Source: Klebsiella africana (lineage in GTDB: Bacteria > Pseudomonadota > Gammaproteobacteria > Enterobacterales > Enterobacteriaceae). Taken from it: a stretch of DNA of 64,000 nucleotides. The notes below the pieces were generated by a model, which had not been told where the DNA came from, made no database searches, and saw only the letters and a list, made by a program, of their open reading frames with translations. Numbering within the stretch: position 1 is the first letter of the stretch; every line of letters begins with the position of its first letter. The DNA lies in contig NZ_CP084874.1 in the NCBI RefSeq assembly GCF_020526085.1, positions 2,046,001-2,110,000 on the forward strand. The letters run 5' to 3'. Positions 27,559 through 39,414 of the stretch are shown here, one piece after another. The position numbers were made by a program, and so were the translations under genes.

Positions 27559-28491
27559 TCAACGCCCGCAGAGATAATCGTAGATTTTTTGCGTATTGGC
27601 CTGTGAGCAGAGGCGGGTGCCTTGATTGATCGTTGCGGCGCTACCGGCGGCGACGCCAAAGCGTACCATGTCCTCCAGTCCGGCATTTTCCGCTAGACGC
27701 AGGGTCATGGCGCCCACCATGCTGTCTCCAGCGCCGACGGTACTCTGGCTTTTCATCGGTGGCGGTACCACCTGAACGCTGCCGCTGGCGTCCACGCCCA
27801 ACGCCCCCTGTGGTCCGAGTGAAACCACCACCCGACGTACTTTACCGGACTGGATCAGCGACTGAGCCGCAAGACGCACGTCATCGGGTTGGCTGAGATC
27901 GCGCTGCACGAGGGCGCTAAGCTCTTTCTGGTTTGGTTTCACCAGCTCAATATTGCCGACGTCCAGCGCGGCGGCCAGCGCATCGCCGGAACTGTCAATG
28001 ATGCAGCGCAGCCCCTGCTGTTGCGCATTTTTCACCAGTTGCATCAGGTTTTCGACGCTAATACCTGGCGGCAGGCTGCCGCTGACCACCAGCAGAGAGC
28101 CGGGTTCGATAGTCAGAACCTTCTCTTCCAGACGGCGGAATTCATCGTCTGTCAGTGCCGCGCCGGGCATAACGAAGCGATACTGTTCGCCGCTGGCCGC
28201 CACGTGGACGTGCAGGTTTTGCCGCGTCCAGTCGCGGGTTTCGACGGTCTCGACCGGAACCTGCTCATCGGCCAGCAGAGCGGCAAGATGTTCGCCGGTG
28301 GCGCCGCCAATCGGGAAAATGGCCGTGGCTTTACCGCCGAGAAAGGTCACTGCGCGGGCGACGTTGATCCCGCCGCCGCCAGGCTCAAATACCGGGGCGC
28401 TGCAACGGAGTTTTCCTTCCGGGTAGATTTGCGGGGTCTGCGTGGCGCTATCCAGCGAGGGGGCCAGCGTTAACGTATAAATTTTGGTCAT
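27559..28491 (-). CDS. pfkB: 6-phosphofructokinase II PfkB
   Basis: The minor, ATP-dependent phosphofructokinase of the ribokinase family. The 310-residue protein has the N-terminal PfkB signature with GGGGINVARAVTFLGG (about residues 38-53), VSGSLPPGIS, and the C-terminal anion-hole/catalytic motif STVGAGDSMVG with Asp as base. Length is close to E. coli PfkB (309). It is first of a likely pfkB-ydiZ-yniA transcript, divergent from ydiY. Confidence 0.95.
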   Translation of the reverse strand: MTKIYTLTLAPSLDSATQTPQIYPEGKLRCSAPVFEPGGGGINVARAVTFLGGKATAIFPIGGATGEHLAALLADEQVPVETVETRDWTRQNLHVHVAASGEQYRFVMPGAALTDDEFRRLEEKVLTIEPGSLLVVSGSLPPGISVENLMQLVKNAQQQGLRCIIDSSGDALAAALDVGNIELVKPNQKELSALVQRDLSQPDDVRLAAQSLIQSGKVRRVVVSLGPQGALGVDASGSVQVVPPPMKSQSTVGAGDSMVGAMTLRLAENAGLEDMVRFGVAAGSAATINQGTRLCSQANTQKIYDYLCGR

Positions 28492-28657
28492 TCCTTCTCC
28501 TCCTTAATACGGCGACTGTATTTTATTTAAGCATGGCACGATGACCCCGAGAGGGAAAGTATTGTTCCTGAGAGTTTTGCAAAGAAGCCGCTATTTTCAT
28601 TATGAAATAAAGATTGTTTCCGGAGCTGTCTTATTCAAAAAACGAAAGAGTAAGTGA

Positions 28658-28755
28658 TTGCTATGTTATTCGTGCTTTTTTATAATTTGCTACCTTTCTT
28701 AGGACCTGCACTGCGCGATCCTCGCGAAAGTTTCCGGGACCCTCAGGTCTCTTTT
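28658..28755 (+). promoter_or_regulatory. predicted promoter and terminator-like hairpin in the ydiY leader
   Basis: TTGCTA (28,658-28,663), 17 bases, then TATAAT (28,681-28,686) form a good sigma-70 promoter. About 50 bases downstream GGGACC-CTCA-GGTCTC is followed by TTTT. An upstream AGGACCT can pair with the 3' arm AGGTC in an alternative fold, so the leader could switch. It fills most of the 355-base gap between pfkB and ydiY. Confidence 0.45.
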
Positions 28756-28846
28756 ATGTTGTACGGACGCTAAATTCAATGAGCCGGCGAGGTTAAGCCT
28801 GTTCATCATTTGTACTGTCCTAAAAAATGTATTTTAGAGAGTTATA

Positions 28847-29605
28847 ATGAAGCTTTTAAAGACAGTACCCGCAGCGGTTATGCTGGCGGGGGGGCTTTGT
28901 GCGTCTCTTGGCGCATTGGCCGATGATTCTGTATTTACCGTCATGGATGACCCTTCCGCTGCCAAAAAACCGTTCGAAGGGGTAGTTAACGCAGGCTACC
29001 TGGCGCAGTCCGGCAACACCAAGAACTCGTCGATGACGGCCGATTCCACCCTGACCTGGTATGGCAATACCACCGCCTGGTCGCTGTGGGGGAACGCCAG
29101 CAACACGTCGTCGAACGATGAGCGATCCTCAGAAAAATATGCTGTCGGCGGTCGTAGCCGCTATAACCTGACCGACATGAACTACGTTTTTGGGCAGGGG
29201 AGTTGGCTAACTGACCGCTACAATGGCTATCAGCAGCGTGATGTCCTGACGGCGGGCTATGGCCGTCAGGTCCTCAATGGTCCGGTGCACAGCCTGCGGT
29301 TTGAATTCGGTCCTGGCGTTCGCTATGACGAGTATACCGACGGGGATACCGACACCCAGCCGCTGGGGTACGCTTCTGGAACCTGGGCCTGGCAGATGAC
29401 CGATAACGCGAAATTTACGCAAGGGGTATCCGTGTTTGGCGCCGAGGACACCACGGTTAACTCTGAGAGCGCATTAAACGTGGCGATTAATGCCCACTTC
29501 GCTTTGAAGGTTGCCTACAACGTCACCTGGAACTCCGCGCCGCCTTCGTCTGCGCCGGAGCATACCGACCGCCGGACCTCGCTGTCCCTCGGGTATAAAA
29601 TGTAA
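28847..29605 (+). CDS. ydiY: DUF481 outer-membrane-type protein YdiY
   Basis: A 252-residue exported protein: signal peptide MKLLKTVPAAVMLAGGLCAS with cleavage after GALA, then a DUF481 beta-barrel-like domain (GVVNAGYLAQSGNTKNSSMT, and a C-terminal strand ending SLSLGYKM, with a terminal hydrophobic residue as expected for outer-membrane barrels). E. coli YdiY is the same length and is described as acid-inducible. Its function is not known. A stem-loop (AGGCCGG/CCGGCCT, 29,614-29,631) follows it. Confidence 0.88.
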   Translation: MKLLKTVPAAVMLAGGLCASLGALADDSVFTVMDDPSAAKKPFEGVVNAGYLAQSGNTKNSSMTADSTLTWYGNTTAWSLWGNASNTSSNDERSSEKYAVGGRSRYNLTDMNYVFGQGSWLTDRYNGYQQRDVLTAGYGRQVLNGPVHSLRFEFGPGVRYDEYTDGDTDTQPLGYASGTWAWQMTDNAKFTQGVSVFGAEDTTVNSESALNVAINAHFALKVAYNVTWNSAPPSSAPEHTDRRTSLSLGYKM

Positions 29606-29874
29606 TATTTTCAGGCCGGCTTTCCCGGCCTGTTCGTTTTAAATTTAGCAATATGTGGCATTATTTTTTCTGACCGTTCGTTTTAGTTTTTATAAAAACA
29701 AATGGCTCTCCATCTTTTCTCCATTATTCCCGGTTTGCTGACAAATATTCATTCTATTTGACACAAAAAGCTAAATATTCGACGGACAAATATGTGATCT
29801 GGATCTATACTAACAAGCACTCACCGGATGATGACATTATCCGGCATGTCTTTCGTAATATGAGAATAAACATC

Positions 29875-30108
29875 ATGAAAAATAGTCAAATTACCATCGC
29901 AGCCCTGGCGCTGTGCGTGCTTTCTTTTGGCGCGTCAGCCGCCACGCCCGTTCCGCCGTCGGGTAACCAGGACCATACTCAGGTAGGCATCGCCAAAGCC
30001 ACCGATGTTGAGGCTGGTTCGAATATTGCCCCCGGTTCCCGGACCACTGGACAATCCATGAGCGATGCCTTTAATGTGCATACGCTGGTGGCCGGCGAGT
30101 GGTCATAA
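29875..30108 (+). CDS. small secreted protein, unknown
   Basis: A 77-residue protein with a good signal peptide (MKNSQITIAALALCVLSFGA, cleavage after GASA), leaving about 53 residues without cysteine: a Pro/Gly/Thr-rich segment and a repeat-like GIAKATDVEAGSNIAPGSRT. I do not recognise it. I start at ATG 29875 because it opens the signal peptide; the frame is open from 29758, but that part looks non-coding. It lies between ydiY and thrS, where E. coli has the arpB pseudogene. Confidence 0.65.
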   Translation: MKNSQITIAALALCVLSFGASAATPVPPSGNQDHTQVGIAKATDVEAGSNIAPGSRTTGQSMSDAFNVHTLVAGEWS

Positions 30109-30494
30109 TATTGCCGGTTATGGCTTCGCGGTAAGTTTATTAAGCCGGGTAAAGTGGTACCGGTTTAACAATCTGCGATAAACATTCAGCTGGCAATATC
30201 AACGCGCTTCTTTTATCTCGTCCGAATAATATCGTCTGGTTTCGCTGGCGATTATTACCGCGCCTTAACGGCGAATATTTTGCTTTTTATCCCTGGCCCC
30301 CTTGTTTTCTCCGCATTCTGCCATCATTTATGCTGTTGCGGCTTTAATCACGTATCAATGATGTGTAAACTACTCCCCGGTGTTATCAGCAGGCGGCGGC
30401 AGGCGGGAACGATCGCTCCGATCGTGCTCCTATTTTCGCAGAGTGAAGCGGGAACTGCGCCTTAACCTGATGATAATTATGATTATATAGTTTT

Positions 30495-30540
30495 GTATGT
30501 GCTCTTTCGTGTGGGGCACCACTGCAAATAAGGACATAAA
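30495..30540 (+). promoter_or_regulatory. thrS translational operator (5' leader)
   Basis: Upstream of thrS, CTCTTTCGTGTGGGGCACCAC and GCAAATAAGGA reproduce the E. coli thrS operator domain whose loop, containing CGT (30,508-30,510), mimics the tRNA-Thr anticodon and binds threonyl-tRNA synthetase to block the ribosome. The rest of the 432-base gap from 30,109 holds the remainder of the leader and promoter; I see no gene in it. Confidence 0.85.
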
Positions 30541-32469
30541 ATGCCTGTAATTACGCTTCCTGATGGCAGCCAACGCCATTTTGACCACGCTGTTAGCCCG
30601 ATGGATGTTGCGCTGGATATTGGTCCAGGCCTGGCGAAAGCCACCATTGCCGGGCGGGTAAACGGTGAACTGGTAGATGCCTGCGATCCGATCGAAACCG
30701 ATTCCACTCTCTCTATCATCACCGCGAAAGATGAAGAAGGGCTGGAGATCATTCGTCACTCCTGCGCGCATCTGTTAGGCCATGCCATTAAACAGCTGTG
30801 GCCCAACACCAAAATGGCTATCGGTCCGGTTGTCGATAATGGCTTCTACTATGACGTAGACCTCGACCACACCCTGACCCAGGAAGATATCGACGCGCTC
30901 GAAAAACGCATGCATGAGCTCGCCGAGAAAAACTACGACGTCATCAAGAAGAAAGTGAGCTGGCATGAAGCGCGTGAAACCTTCGTGAAACGCGGCGAAA
31001 CCTATAAAGTTTCTATTCTTGATGAAAATATTGCCCATGATGACAAGCCTGGCCTGTATCATCATGAAGAATATATCGATATGTGCCGCGGTCCGCACGT
31101 ACCGAACATGCGCTTCTGCCATCACTTTAAGCTGATGAAAACCGCCGGTGCTTACTGGCGCGGCGACAGCAACAATAAAATGTTGCAGCGTATCTACGGT
31201 ACCGCGTGGGCAGATAAAAAAGCGCTGAATGCCTACCTGCAGCGTCTGGAAGAAGCCGCCAAGCGTGACCACCGTAAAATCGGTAAGCAGCTCGACCTGT
31301 ATCACATGCAGGAAGAGGCGCCGGGGATGGTGTTCTGGCACAACGACGGCTGGACTATCTTCCGTGAACTGGAAACCTTTGTCCGTTCGAAACTGAAAGA
31401 GTATCAGTACCAGGAAGTCAAAGGTCCGTTCATGATGGACCGTGTGCTGTGGGAAAAAACCGGCCACTGGGACAACTACAAAGATGCGATGTTCACTACC
31501 TCTTCTGAGAACCGTGAATACTGCATCAAGCCGATGAACTGCCCGGGTCACGTGCAGATCTTCAACCAGGGGTTGAAATCCTACCGCGATCTGCCGCTGC
31601 GTATGGCGGAATTCGGTAGCTGCCATCGTAACGAACCGTCTGGCGCGCTGCATGGTCTGATGCGCGTTCGCGGCTTTACCCAGGATGATGCGCATATCTT
31701 CTGTACTGAAAATCAGGTTCGCGATGAAGTGAACGCCTGTATTCGTATGGTCTACGATATGTACAGCACCTTTGGCTTCGAGAAGATCGTCGTCAAACTG
31801 TCAACTCGCCCGGAAAAACGTATCGGTAGCGATGAGACCTGGGATCGCGCGGAAGCGGATCTGGCGGTGGCGCTGGAAGAAAATAATATCCCATTTGAAT
31901 ATCAACTGGGTGAAGGGGCGTTCTACGGCCCGAAAATTGAATTTACCCTGTATGACTGCCTCGATCGTGCATGGCAGTGCGGTACCGTACAGCTGGACTT
32001 CTCTCTGCCGCAGCGTTTAAGCGCCTCCTATGTGGGCGAAAACAACGAGCGTCAGGTGCCGGTCATGATTCACCGTGCGATTCTCGGTTCTCTGGAGCGC
32101 TTCATTGGCATCCTGACCGAAGAGTTCGCTGGCTTCTTCCCAACCTGGATTGCACCAGTGCAGGTAGTGGTCATGAATATTACCGATTCTCAGGCTGAAT
32201 ACGTTAACGAATTGACGCGTAAACTACAAAATGCGGGCATTCGTGTAAAAGCAGACTTGAGAAATGAGAAGATTGGCTTTAAAATCCGCGAGCACACTTT
32301 ACGTCGTGTCCCGTATATGTTGGTCTGTGGCGACAAAGAAGTCGAAGCCGGCAAAGTGGCCGTGCGCACCCGTCGCGGGAAAGACCTCGGCAGCATGGAC
32401 GTAAATGAAGTGATCGAGAAGCTGCAACAAGAGATTCGCAGCCGCAGTCTTCAACAACTGGAGGAATAA
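30541..32469 (+). CDS. thrS: threonine-tRNA ligase ThrS
   Basis: Charges tRNA-Thr. The 642-residue protein has an N-terminal TGS domain (1-61), the editing domain with [10 protein letters not shown] (His73, His77) and [10 protein letters not shown], the class II core with motif 2 ([20 protein letters not shown]) and motif 3 ([15 protein letters not shown]), and a C-terminal anticodon-binding domain. Same length as E. coli ThrS. It represses its own translation through the leader operator. infC starts three bases after its stop. Confidence 0.98.
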   Translation: MPVITLPDGSQRHFDHAVSPMDVALDIGPGLAKATIAGRVNGELVDACDPIETDSTLSIITAKDEEGLEIIRHSCAHLLGHAIKQLWPNTKMAIGPVVDNGFYYDVDLDHTLTQEDIDALEKRMHELAEKNYDVIKKKVSWHEARETFVKRGETYKVSILDENIAHDDKPGLYHHEEYIDMCRGPHVPNMRFCHHFKLMKTAGAYWRGDSNNKMLQRIYGTAWADKKALNAYLQRLEEAAKRDHRKIGKQLDLYHMQEEAPGMVFWHNDGWTIFRELETFVRSKLKEYQYQEVKGPFMMDRVLWEKTGHWDNYKDAMFTTSSENREYCIKPMNCPGHVQIFNQGLKSYRDLPLRMAEFGSCHRNEPSGALHGLMRVRGFTQDDAHIFCTENQVRDEVNACIRMVYDMYSTFGFEKIVVKLSTRPEKRIGSDETWDRAEADLAVALEENNIPFEYQLGEGAFYGPKIEFTLYDCLDRAWQCGTVQLDFSLPQRLSASYVGENNERQVPVMIHRAILGSLERFIGILTEEFAGFFPTWIAPVQVVVMNITDSQAEYVNELTRKLQNAGIRVKADLRNEKIGFKIREHTLRRVPYMLVCGDKEVEAGKVAVRTRRGKDLGSMDVNEVIEKLQQEIRSRSLQQLEE

Positions 32470-33015
<546 letters not shown>

Positions 33016-33083
33016 GGCCATCAAGAAACATTTCCGGTGGGCTTCGGCTCACTGGTTTTGTTCGCCTTTGTTTCGTTTATTAA

Positions 33084-33305
<222 letters not shown>

Positions 33306-33334
33306 GTCGTTAACGTTTAACTTTTTTAACTTAG

Positions 33335-33712
<378 letters not shown>

Positions 33713-33720
33713 GCCAGTTG

Positions 33721-33747
33721 AAAGAGGGAGCTTGTCTCCCTCTTTTC
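33721..33747 (+). terminator. terminator after rplT
   Basis: AAAGAGGGAG, loop CTTGT, CTCCCTCTTTT, immediately after rplT. Confidence 0.88.
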
Positions 33748-33835
33748 GTTTCAACACCATCAATACATTGACTTTTATCGGCGCAGGCTTTTCAATACAG
33801 GTCTGACGTTTCTTACCAGACAAGGTAATGCAAGC

Positions 33836-33880
33836 ATGAATGCTGCTATTTTCCGCTTCTTTTTTTACTTTAGCACCTGA
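33836..33880 (+). CDS. pheM: pheST leader peptide PheM
   Basis: A 14-residue leader peptide, [14 protein letters not shown], with five Phe codons, the same as the E. coli pheM product as I remember it. Slow translation through the Phe codons when charged tRNA-Phe is scarce prevents formation of the terminator at 33,928-33,952, raising pheST transcription. It is too short for gene finders but unambiguous by position and sequence. Confidence 0.93.
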
Positions 33881-33901
33881 ACTCAGGGGGCTTGCGCGTG
33901 A

Positions 33902-35002
<1,101 letters not shown>

Positions 35003-35017
35003 GGGCAGGACAGAACA

Positions 35018-37405
35018 ATGAAATTCAGTGAACTGTGGTTACGCGAATGGGTTAACCCGGCGATCGACAGCGAAGCGCTTTCCGATCAGATCACCATGGC
35101 GGGCCTCGAAGTAGATGGCGTTGAGCCGGTCGCCGGCAGCTTCAACGGCGTCGTTGTCGGGGAAGTGGTGGAGTGCGGTCAGCACCCGAACGCCGACAAA
35201 CTGCGCGTCACCAAAGTCAACGTCGGCGGCGAACGCCTGCTGGACATCGTCTGCGGCGCGCCAAACTGCCGTCAGGGGCTAAAGGTCGCGGTAGCCACCA
35301 TCGGCGCCGTACTGCCTGGCGATTTCAAAATCAAGGCTGCGAAGCTGCGCGGCGAGCCGTCTGAGGGGATGCTGTGCTCCTTCTCCGAGCTGGGTATTTC
35401 CGACGACCATAGCGGTATCATCGAGCTGCCGGCAGATGCGCCGATCGGCACCGATATTCGCGAATACCTGAAGCTTGATGATAACACTATCGAAATCAGC
35501 GTCACCCCGAACCGGGCCGACTGTCTGGGCATCATCGGCGTCGCGCGCGACGTGGCCGTGCTGAACAAAGCGCCGCTGAACGCGCCGGAAATCTCTCCGG
35601 TTGCCGCCACCATTGACGACGTGCTGCCGATTCAGGTTGACGCCCCGCAGGCGTGCCCGCGCTATCTGGGCCGGGTGGTGAAAGGCATCAACGTCAAAGC
35701 ACCGACGCCGCTGTGGATGAAAGAGAAACTGCGCCGCTGCGGGATCCGCTCCATCGACGCAGTGGTTGATATCACCAACTATGTGCTGCTTGAGCTGGGC
35801 CAGCCGATGCACGCCTTTGACCGCGACCGTATCGAAGGCGGGATCGTGGTGCGCATGGCGAAAGAGGGGGAAACCCTGGTCCTGCTCGATGGCTCTGAAG
35901 CTAAGCTCGACAGCGACACTCTGGTTATTGCTGACCATAACAAAGCGCTGGCGATGGGCGGGATCTTCGGCGGGGAACACTCCGGTGTGAACGGTGAAAC
36001 ACAAAATGTGCTGCTGGAATCCGCCTTTTTCAGCCCGCTGGCCATTACCGGTCGCGCGCGCCGTCACGGCCTGCACACCGATGCCTCGCATCGCTATGAA
36101 CGCGGCGTCGATCCGGCCCTGCAGTATAAAGCGCTGGAGCGTGCCACTCGTCTGCTGATCGACCTCTGTGGCGGTGAAGCCGGCCCGGTCATTGACGTTA
36201 CCAGCAAAGAGAATCTGCCAACCCGCGCCACCATTACGCTGCGTCGCAGCAAGCTGGATCGCCTGATTGGCCATCACATCGACGACGCGCAGGTTACTGA
36301 CATTTTGCAGCGTCTCGGCTGTGAAGTGACGGTTGGCGAAGGCGAATGGCAGGCTGTCGCGCCGAGCTGGCGTTTCGACATGGAGATCGAAGAAGATCTG
36401 GTCGAAGAAGTGGCTCGCGTCTACGGCTACAACAACATTCCCGATGAGCCGGTGCAGGCGGGGCTGATCATGGGCACCCACCGGGAAGCGGACCTGTCGC
36501 TGAAGCGCGTGAAAACGCTGCTGAATGACAAAGGCTATCAGGAAGTGATCACCTACAGCTTCGTCGACCCGAAAGTCCAGCAGCTGATCCACGCCGGGGA
36601 AGAGGCGCTGATCCTGCCAAGCCCAATCTCCAGCGAAATGTCGGCGATGCGCCTGTCGCTGTGGACCGGCCTGCTGGGAACTGTGGTCTACAACCAGAAC
36701 CGTCAGCAGAACCGGGTGCGCATCTTTGAGAGCGGCCTGCGCTTTGTGCCGGATACCAATGCGCCGCTGGGCATTCGTCAGGATGTGATGCTGGCCGGGG
36801 CGATCTGCGGCAACCGCTACGAAGAGCACTGGACACTGGCGAAAGAGACGGTCGATTTCTATGATCTGAAAGGCGATCTGGAAGCCGTTCTGGATTTAAC
36901 CGGTAAATTAGCCGACATCGAATTCCGTGCTGAAGCGACCACCGCGTTGCATCCGGGACAATCCGCAGCGATTTATCTTAAAGGTGAACGCATTGGTTTC
37001 ATTGGGGTTGTTCATCCTGAGCTGGAACGTAAACTGGATCTGAACGGTCGCACTCTGGTGTTCGAACTGGAGTGGAACAAGCTCGCAGACCGCGTGGTGC
37101 CTCAGGCGCGCGATATTTCCCGCTTCCCGGCGAACCGTCGCGACATCGCGGTGCTGGTCGCGGAAAACGTGGCTGCCGCCGATGTTTTAGCCGAATGTAA
37201 GAAAGTTGGCGTAAATCAGGTAGTTGGCGTAAACTTATTTGACGTGTACCGTGGTAAGGGTGTGGCGGAAGGGTATAAGAGCCTTGCGATTAGCCTGATC
37301 CTGCAGGATACCAGCCGTACACTCGAAGAAGAGGAGATTGCCGCTACCGTTGCCAGATGTGTAGAGGCATTAAAAGAGCGATTCCAGGCATCATTGAGGG
37401 ATTGA
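35018..37405 (+). CDS. pheT: phenylalanine-tRNA ligase beta subunit
   Basis: The 795-residue beta subunit carries the tRNA-binding EMAP/OB domain (about 40-150), B3/B4 editing domain that hydrolyses Tyr-tRNA-Phe, B5 domain, a degenerate class II core and a C-terminal ferredoxin-like anticodon-binding domain ([20 protein letters not shown] onward). Length equals E. coli PheT. ihfA follows after four bases. Confidence 0.97.
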
Positions 37406-37409
37406 ACCT

Positions 37410-37709
37410 ATGGCGCTTACAAAAGCTGAAATGTCAGAATATCTGTTTGATAAGCTTGGGCTTAGCAAGCGGGATGCCAAAGAACTGGTCGAGTTGTTTT
37501 TCGAAGAGATCCGTCGTGCTCTGGAAAACGGAGAACAGGTCAAACTCTCCGGGTTCGGCAACTTCGATTTGCGGGATAAAAACCAACGCCCGGGACGTAA
37601 CCCGAAGACGGGGGAGGATATTCCCATTACAGCCCGGCGCGTGGTGACCTTCAGACCCGGTCAGAAGCTGAAAAGCCGTGTCGAAAACGCGTCGCCGAAA
37701 GACAAATAA
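37410..37709 (+). CDS. ihfA: integration host factor alpha subunit
   Basis: IHF bends DNA sharply and helps assemble promoters, recombination and replication complexes; IhfA pairs with IhfB, encoded elsewhere. The 99-residue protein starts [20 protein letters not shown] and has the beta-arm with the intercalating Pro in [20 protein letters not shown]. It ends the pheST-ihfA cluster and is followed by a terminator. Confidence 0.98.
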
Positions 37710-37721
37710 TCTGAACTAATT

Positions 37722-37746
37722 AAAAAGGCCGCATTGCGGCCTTTTT
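37722..37746. terminator. bidirectional terminator between ihfA and the ridA-like gene
   Basis: AAAAAGGCCGCATTGCGGCC then TTTTT: a compact stem flanked by A- and T-runs between converging genes. Confidence 0.9.
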
Positions 37747-37761
37747 CTTTGCTGTCGTTCT

Positions 37762-38115
37762 TTACGCTTTGACGGCGGTGAGCATGATCTCCACCAGAAT
37801 TTCTGGTCGCGCCATCTCCGCCTGCACGGCCGCTCGCGCCGGGCTACAGCCTTCCGGCATCCATTGCACCCACACCTCATTGAACGCGGCAAAATCACGT
37901 TCGATATTTTTCAGCCAGATTTGTGCGGAGAGAATGTGCTGCTTATCGCTCCCGGCCGCGGCCAGCAGGGCGTCGATCTTCTCCAGTACTTCGCGGGTTT
38001 GTAAAACGATATTGTCTTCATTGCTTTTTGGCGTCTGGCCGGAGAGGAACAGCAGATCGCCATACGCAACGCTGGCGGAAAGACGAGGTTGTGGATTATT
38101 GCGAATAATTGTCAT
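37762..38115 (-). CDS. RidA/YjgF-family imine deaminase
   Basis: A 117-residue RidA-type protein. These trimers hydrolyse reactive 2-imino acids, the first products of amino acid oxidation, to keto acids and ammonia. Conserved features visible are the Gly-rich start after PRLSASVAYGDLLFLSGQTP and the Arg in SPARAAVQAEMARPE, which binds the carboxylate, with the acidic residue just before the C terminus. The start (38115) overlaps the dadA-like stop (ATGA), so the two are translationally coupled, which fits a job clearing the imine that the oxidase makes. A longer start at 38130 is possible but breaks the coupling. Confidence 0.9.
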   Translation of the reverse strand: MTIIRNNPQPRLSASVAYGDLLFLSGQTPKSNEDNIVLQTREVLEKIDALLAAAGSDKQHILSAQIWLKNIERDFAAFNEVWVQWMPEGCSPARAAVQAEMARPEILVEIMLTAVKA

Positions 38116-39365
38116 GCGGTTTGTTTCCATGTGAGACCTTCTAAAGAAATGTCTGGCATCTGATTGTCGATTAACGCGCCCAGCACCACCGCGCTGCCGG
38201 CGGCGAGGGTAAAGCCGAGGCTACCCTGGCCGAGGTTCATCCACAGGTTGGGGTATCCGGCGCGCCCCAGCATCGGCGGGCCTGCTGGCGTTGACGGGCG
38301 CATGCCGGTCCAGACTTCGGCCTCGTCCAGCCCCTCGAGTTCGGGAAAGCTGCGGGCGACGATGTTTTTCAGCGCCTGAATGCGGCTTTCGCGCAGTTCG
38401 TCGCCGTCGTAGCCGATGTCCACCATCGCCGCGATGCGCAGTTGTTGGCCAAGACGGGCATAAACGATTTTGTGTCCGTAGTCGGTGACGCTGATGTCCG
38501 GGGCAATGCCCGCCTTCTCTGGATAGGGGAGGGTCAAGCTGTACCCTTTCAGGGCGCACAGCGGCACGCGAACGCCCAGATGGCCCAGCAGAGCACCGCT
38601 GCCGTTACCGGCGGCGACAACATACTCATCGCCGGTGAGGGTCCCCTGACTGGTCTCCAGGCTGCTGATGTGCCCCCCGCGCTTATTAAGTCGCCGCACT
38701 TCACAATGGGTCAGCAGGCTAAAGTCGCTGCTGGCATTGAGCTTGTCGAGCAGGGCAAGGCAGAACTGATGACAATCTGCCGTTTCATCGCCAGGCGAAT
38801 AGATTCCGCCCTGCAGAGAAGGACTAATATATTTAAGGGCCGGCTCCAGCTGCAGGCAGGCTTCAGCATTCAGCGCCTGCTGATATTGAGGATCTATCCC
38901 TTTTGCTGCTTTATTAAAATCATATTCGCGGCGATGGATAATTAATTTTCCGCTGCGCCGCCAGTGGAAATCGGCAAGATTATCCTCATCCCGCCACGCC
39001 TGCATGACCTGACGGCTGAGCAGCGACAGGCGTAAAATATGGTCGCCATTCATTTTATTGGTCTGGTTATTACAGGCGCGCAGAAACTGCAGCAGCCAGC
39101 GCCACTGCTGGAAAGACATCCTGAGACGCATATTCAGCGGCGAATCGGCTTTGCCCATCCATTTAATACCCTGCAGGGGAACGCCGCTGTCGGCAAGAGG
39201 GGCGACGTAGCGGTAACTTAATTGTCCGCCGTTGGCAAAACTGGTGGCGCTGCCCGGTTCGGCATTGCGCTCCAGTAATTGCACTTGATGGCCGCGCTTG
39301 ATCAGTTCCCAGGCTGTGGCCAGACCGACCACGCCGCCGCCGATAATGACAATGCGTTTATTCAT
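38112..39365 (-). CDS. D-amino acid dehydrogenase-like FAD oxidoreductase (DadA family)
   Basis: A 417-residue flavoprotein with the N-terminal dinucleotide motif IVIIGGGVVGLATAWELIKR and the DAO fold ending in GMRPSTPAGPPMLGRA and NLGQGSLGFTLAAGSA, the pattern of DadA, which deaminates D-amino acids and feeds electrons to the respiratory chain. E. coli-type dadAX is a different locus, so this is likely a second enzyme with its own substrate; D-hydroxyproline dehydrogenase-like activity is an alternative. It is coupled to a RidA gene and lies beside a LysR regulator and divergent transporter. Confidence 0.87.
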   Translation of the reverse strand: MNKRIVIIGGGVVGLATAWELIKRGHQVQLLERNAEPGSATSFANGGQLSYRYVAPLADSGVPLQGIKWMGKADSPLNMRLRMSFQQWRWLLQFLRACNNQTNKMNGDHILRLSLLSRQVMQAWRDEDNLADFHWRRSGKLIIHRREYDFNKAAKGIDPQYQQALNAEACLQLEPALKYISPSLQGGIYSPGDETADCHQFCLALLDKLNASSDFSLLTHCEVRRLNKRGGHISSLETSQGTLTGDEYVVAAGNGSGALLGHLGVRVPLCALKGYSLTLPYPEKAGIAPDISVTDYGHKIVYARLGQQLRIAAMVDIGYDGDELRESRIQALKNIVARSFPELEGLDEAEVWTGMRPSTPAGPPMLGRAGYPNLWMNLGQGSLGFTLAAGSAVVLGALIDNQMPDISLEGLTWKQTA

Positions 39366-39414
39366 AACCCGATATATCCACCGCTGATAAATTTATCGGG
39401 TTATGTCAAAGCAT

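Noticed and set aside
29790..29806. Possible CRP site TGTGATCTGGATCTATA upstream of the small secreted protein
   Set aside because: Only one half-site is good; the second half does not fit TCACA.
35279..36829. 516-codon minus-strand frame opposite pheT
   Set aside because: Shadow frame caused by codon bias of pheT.
38112..39365. Calling this gene the E. coli-type dadA
   Set aside because: The canonical dadAX locus is elsewhere, there is no alanine racemase gene here, and the RidA/LysR/permease context differs.
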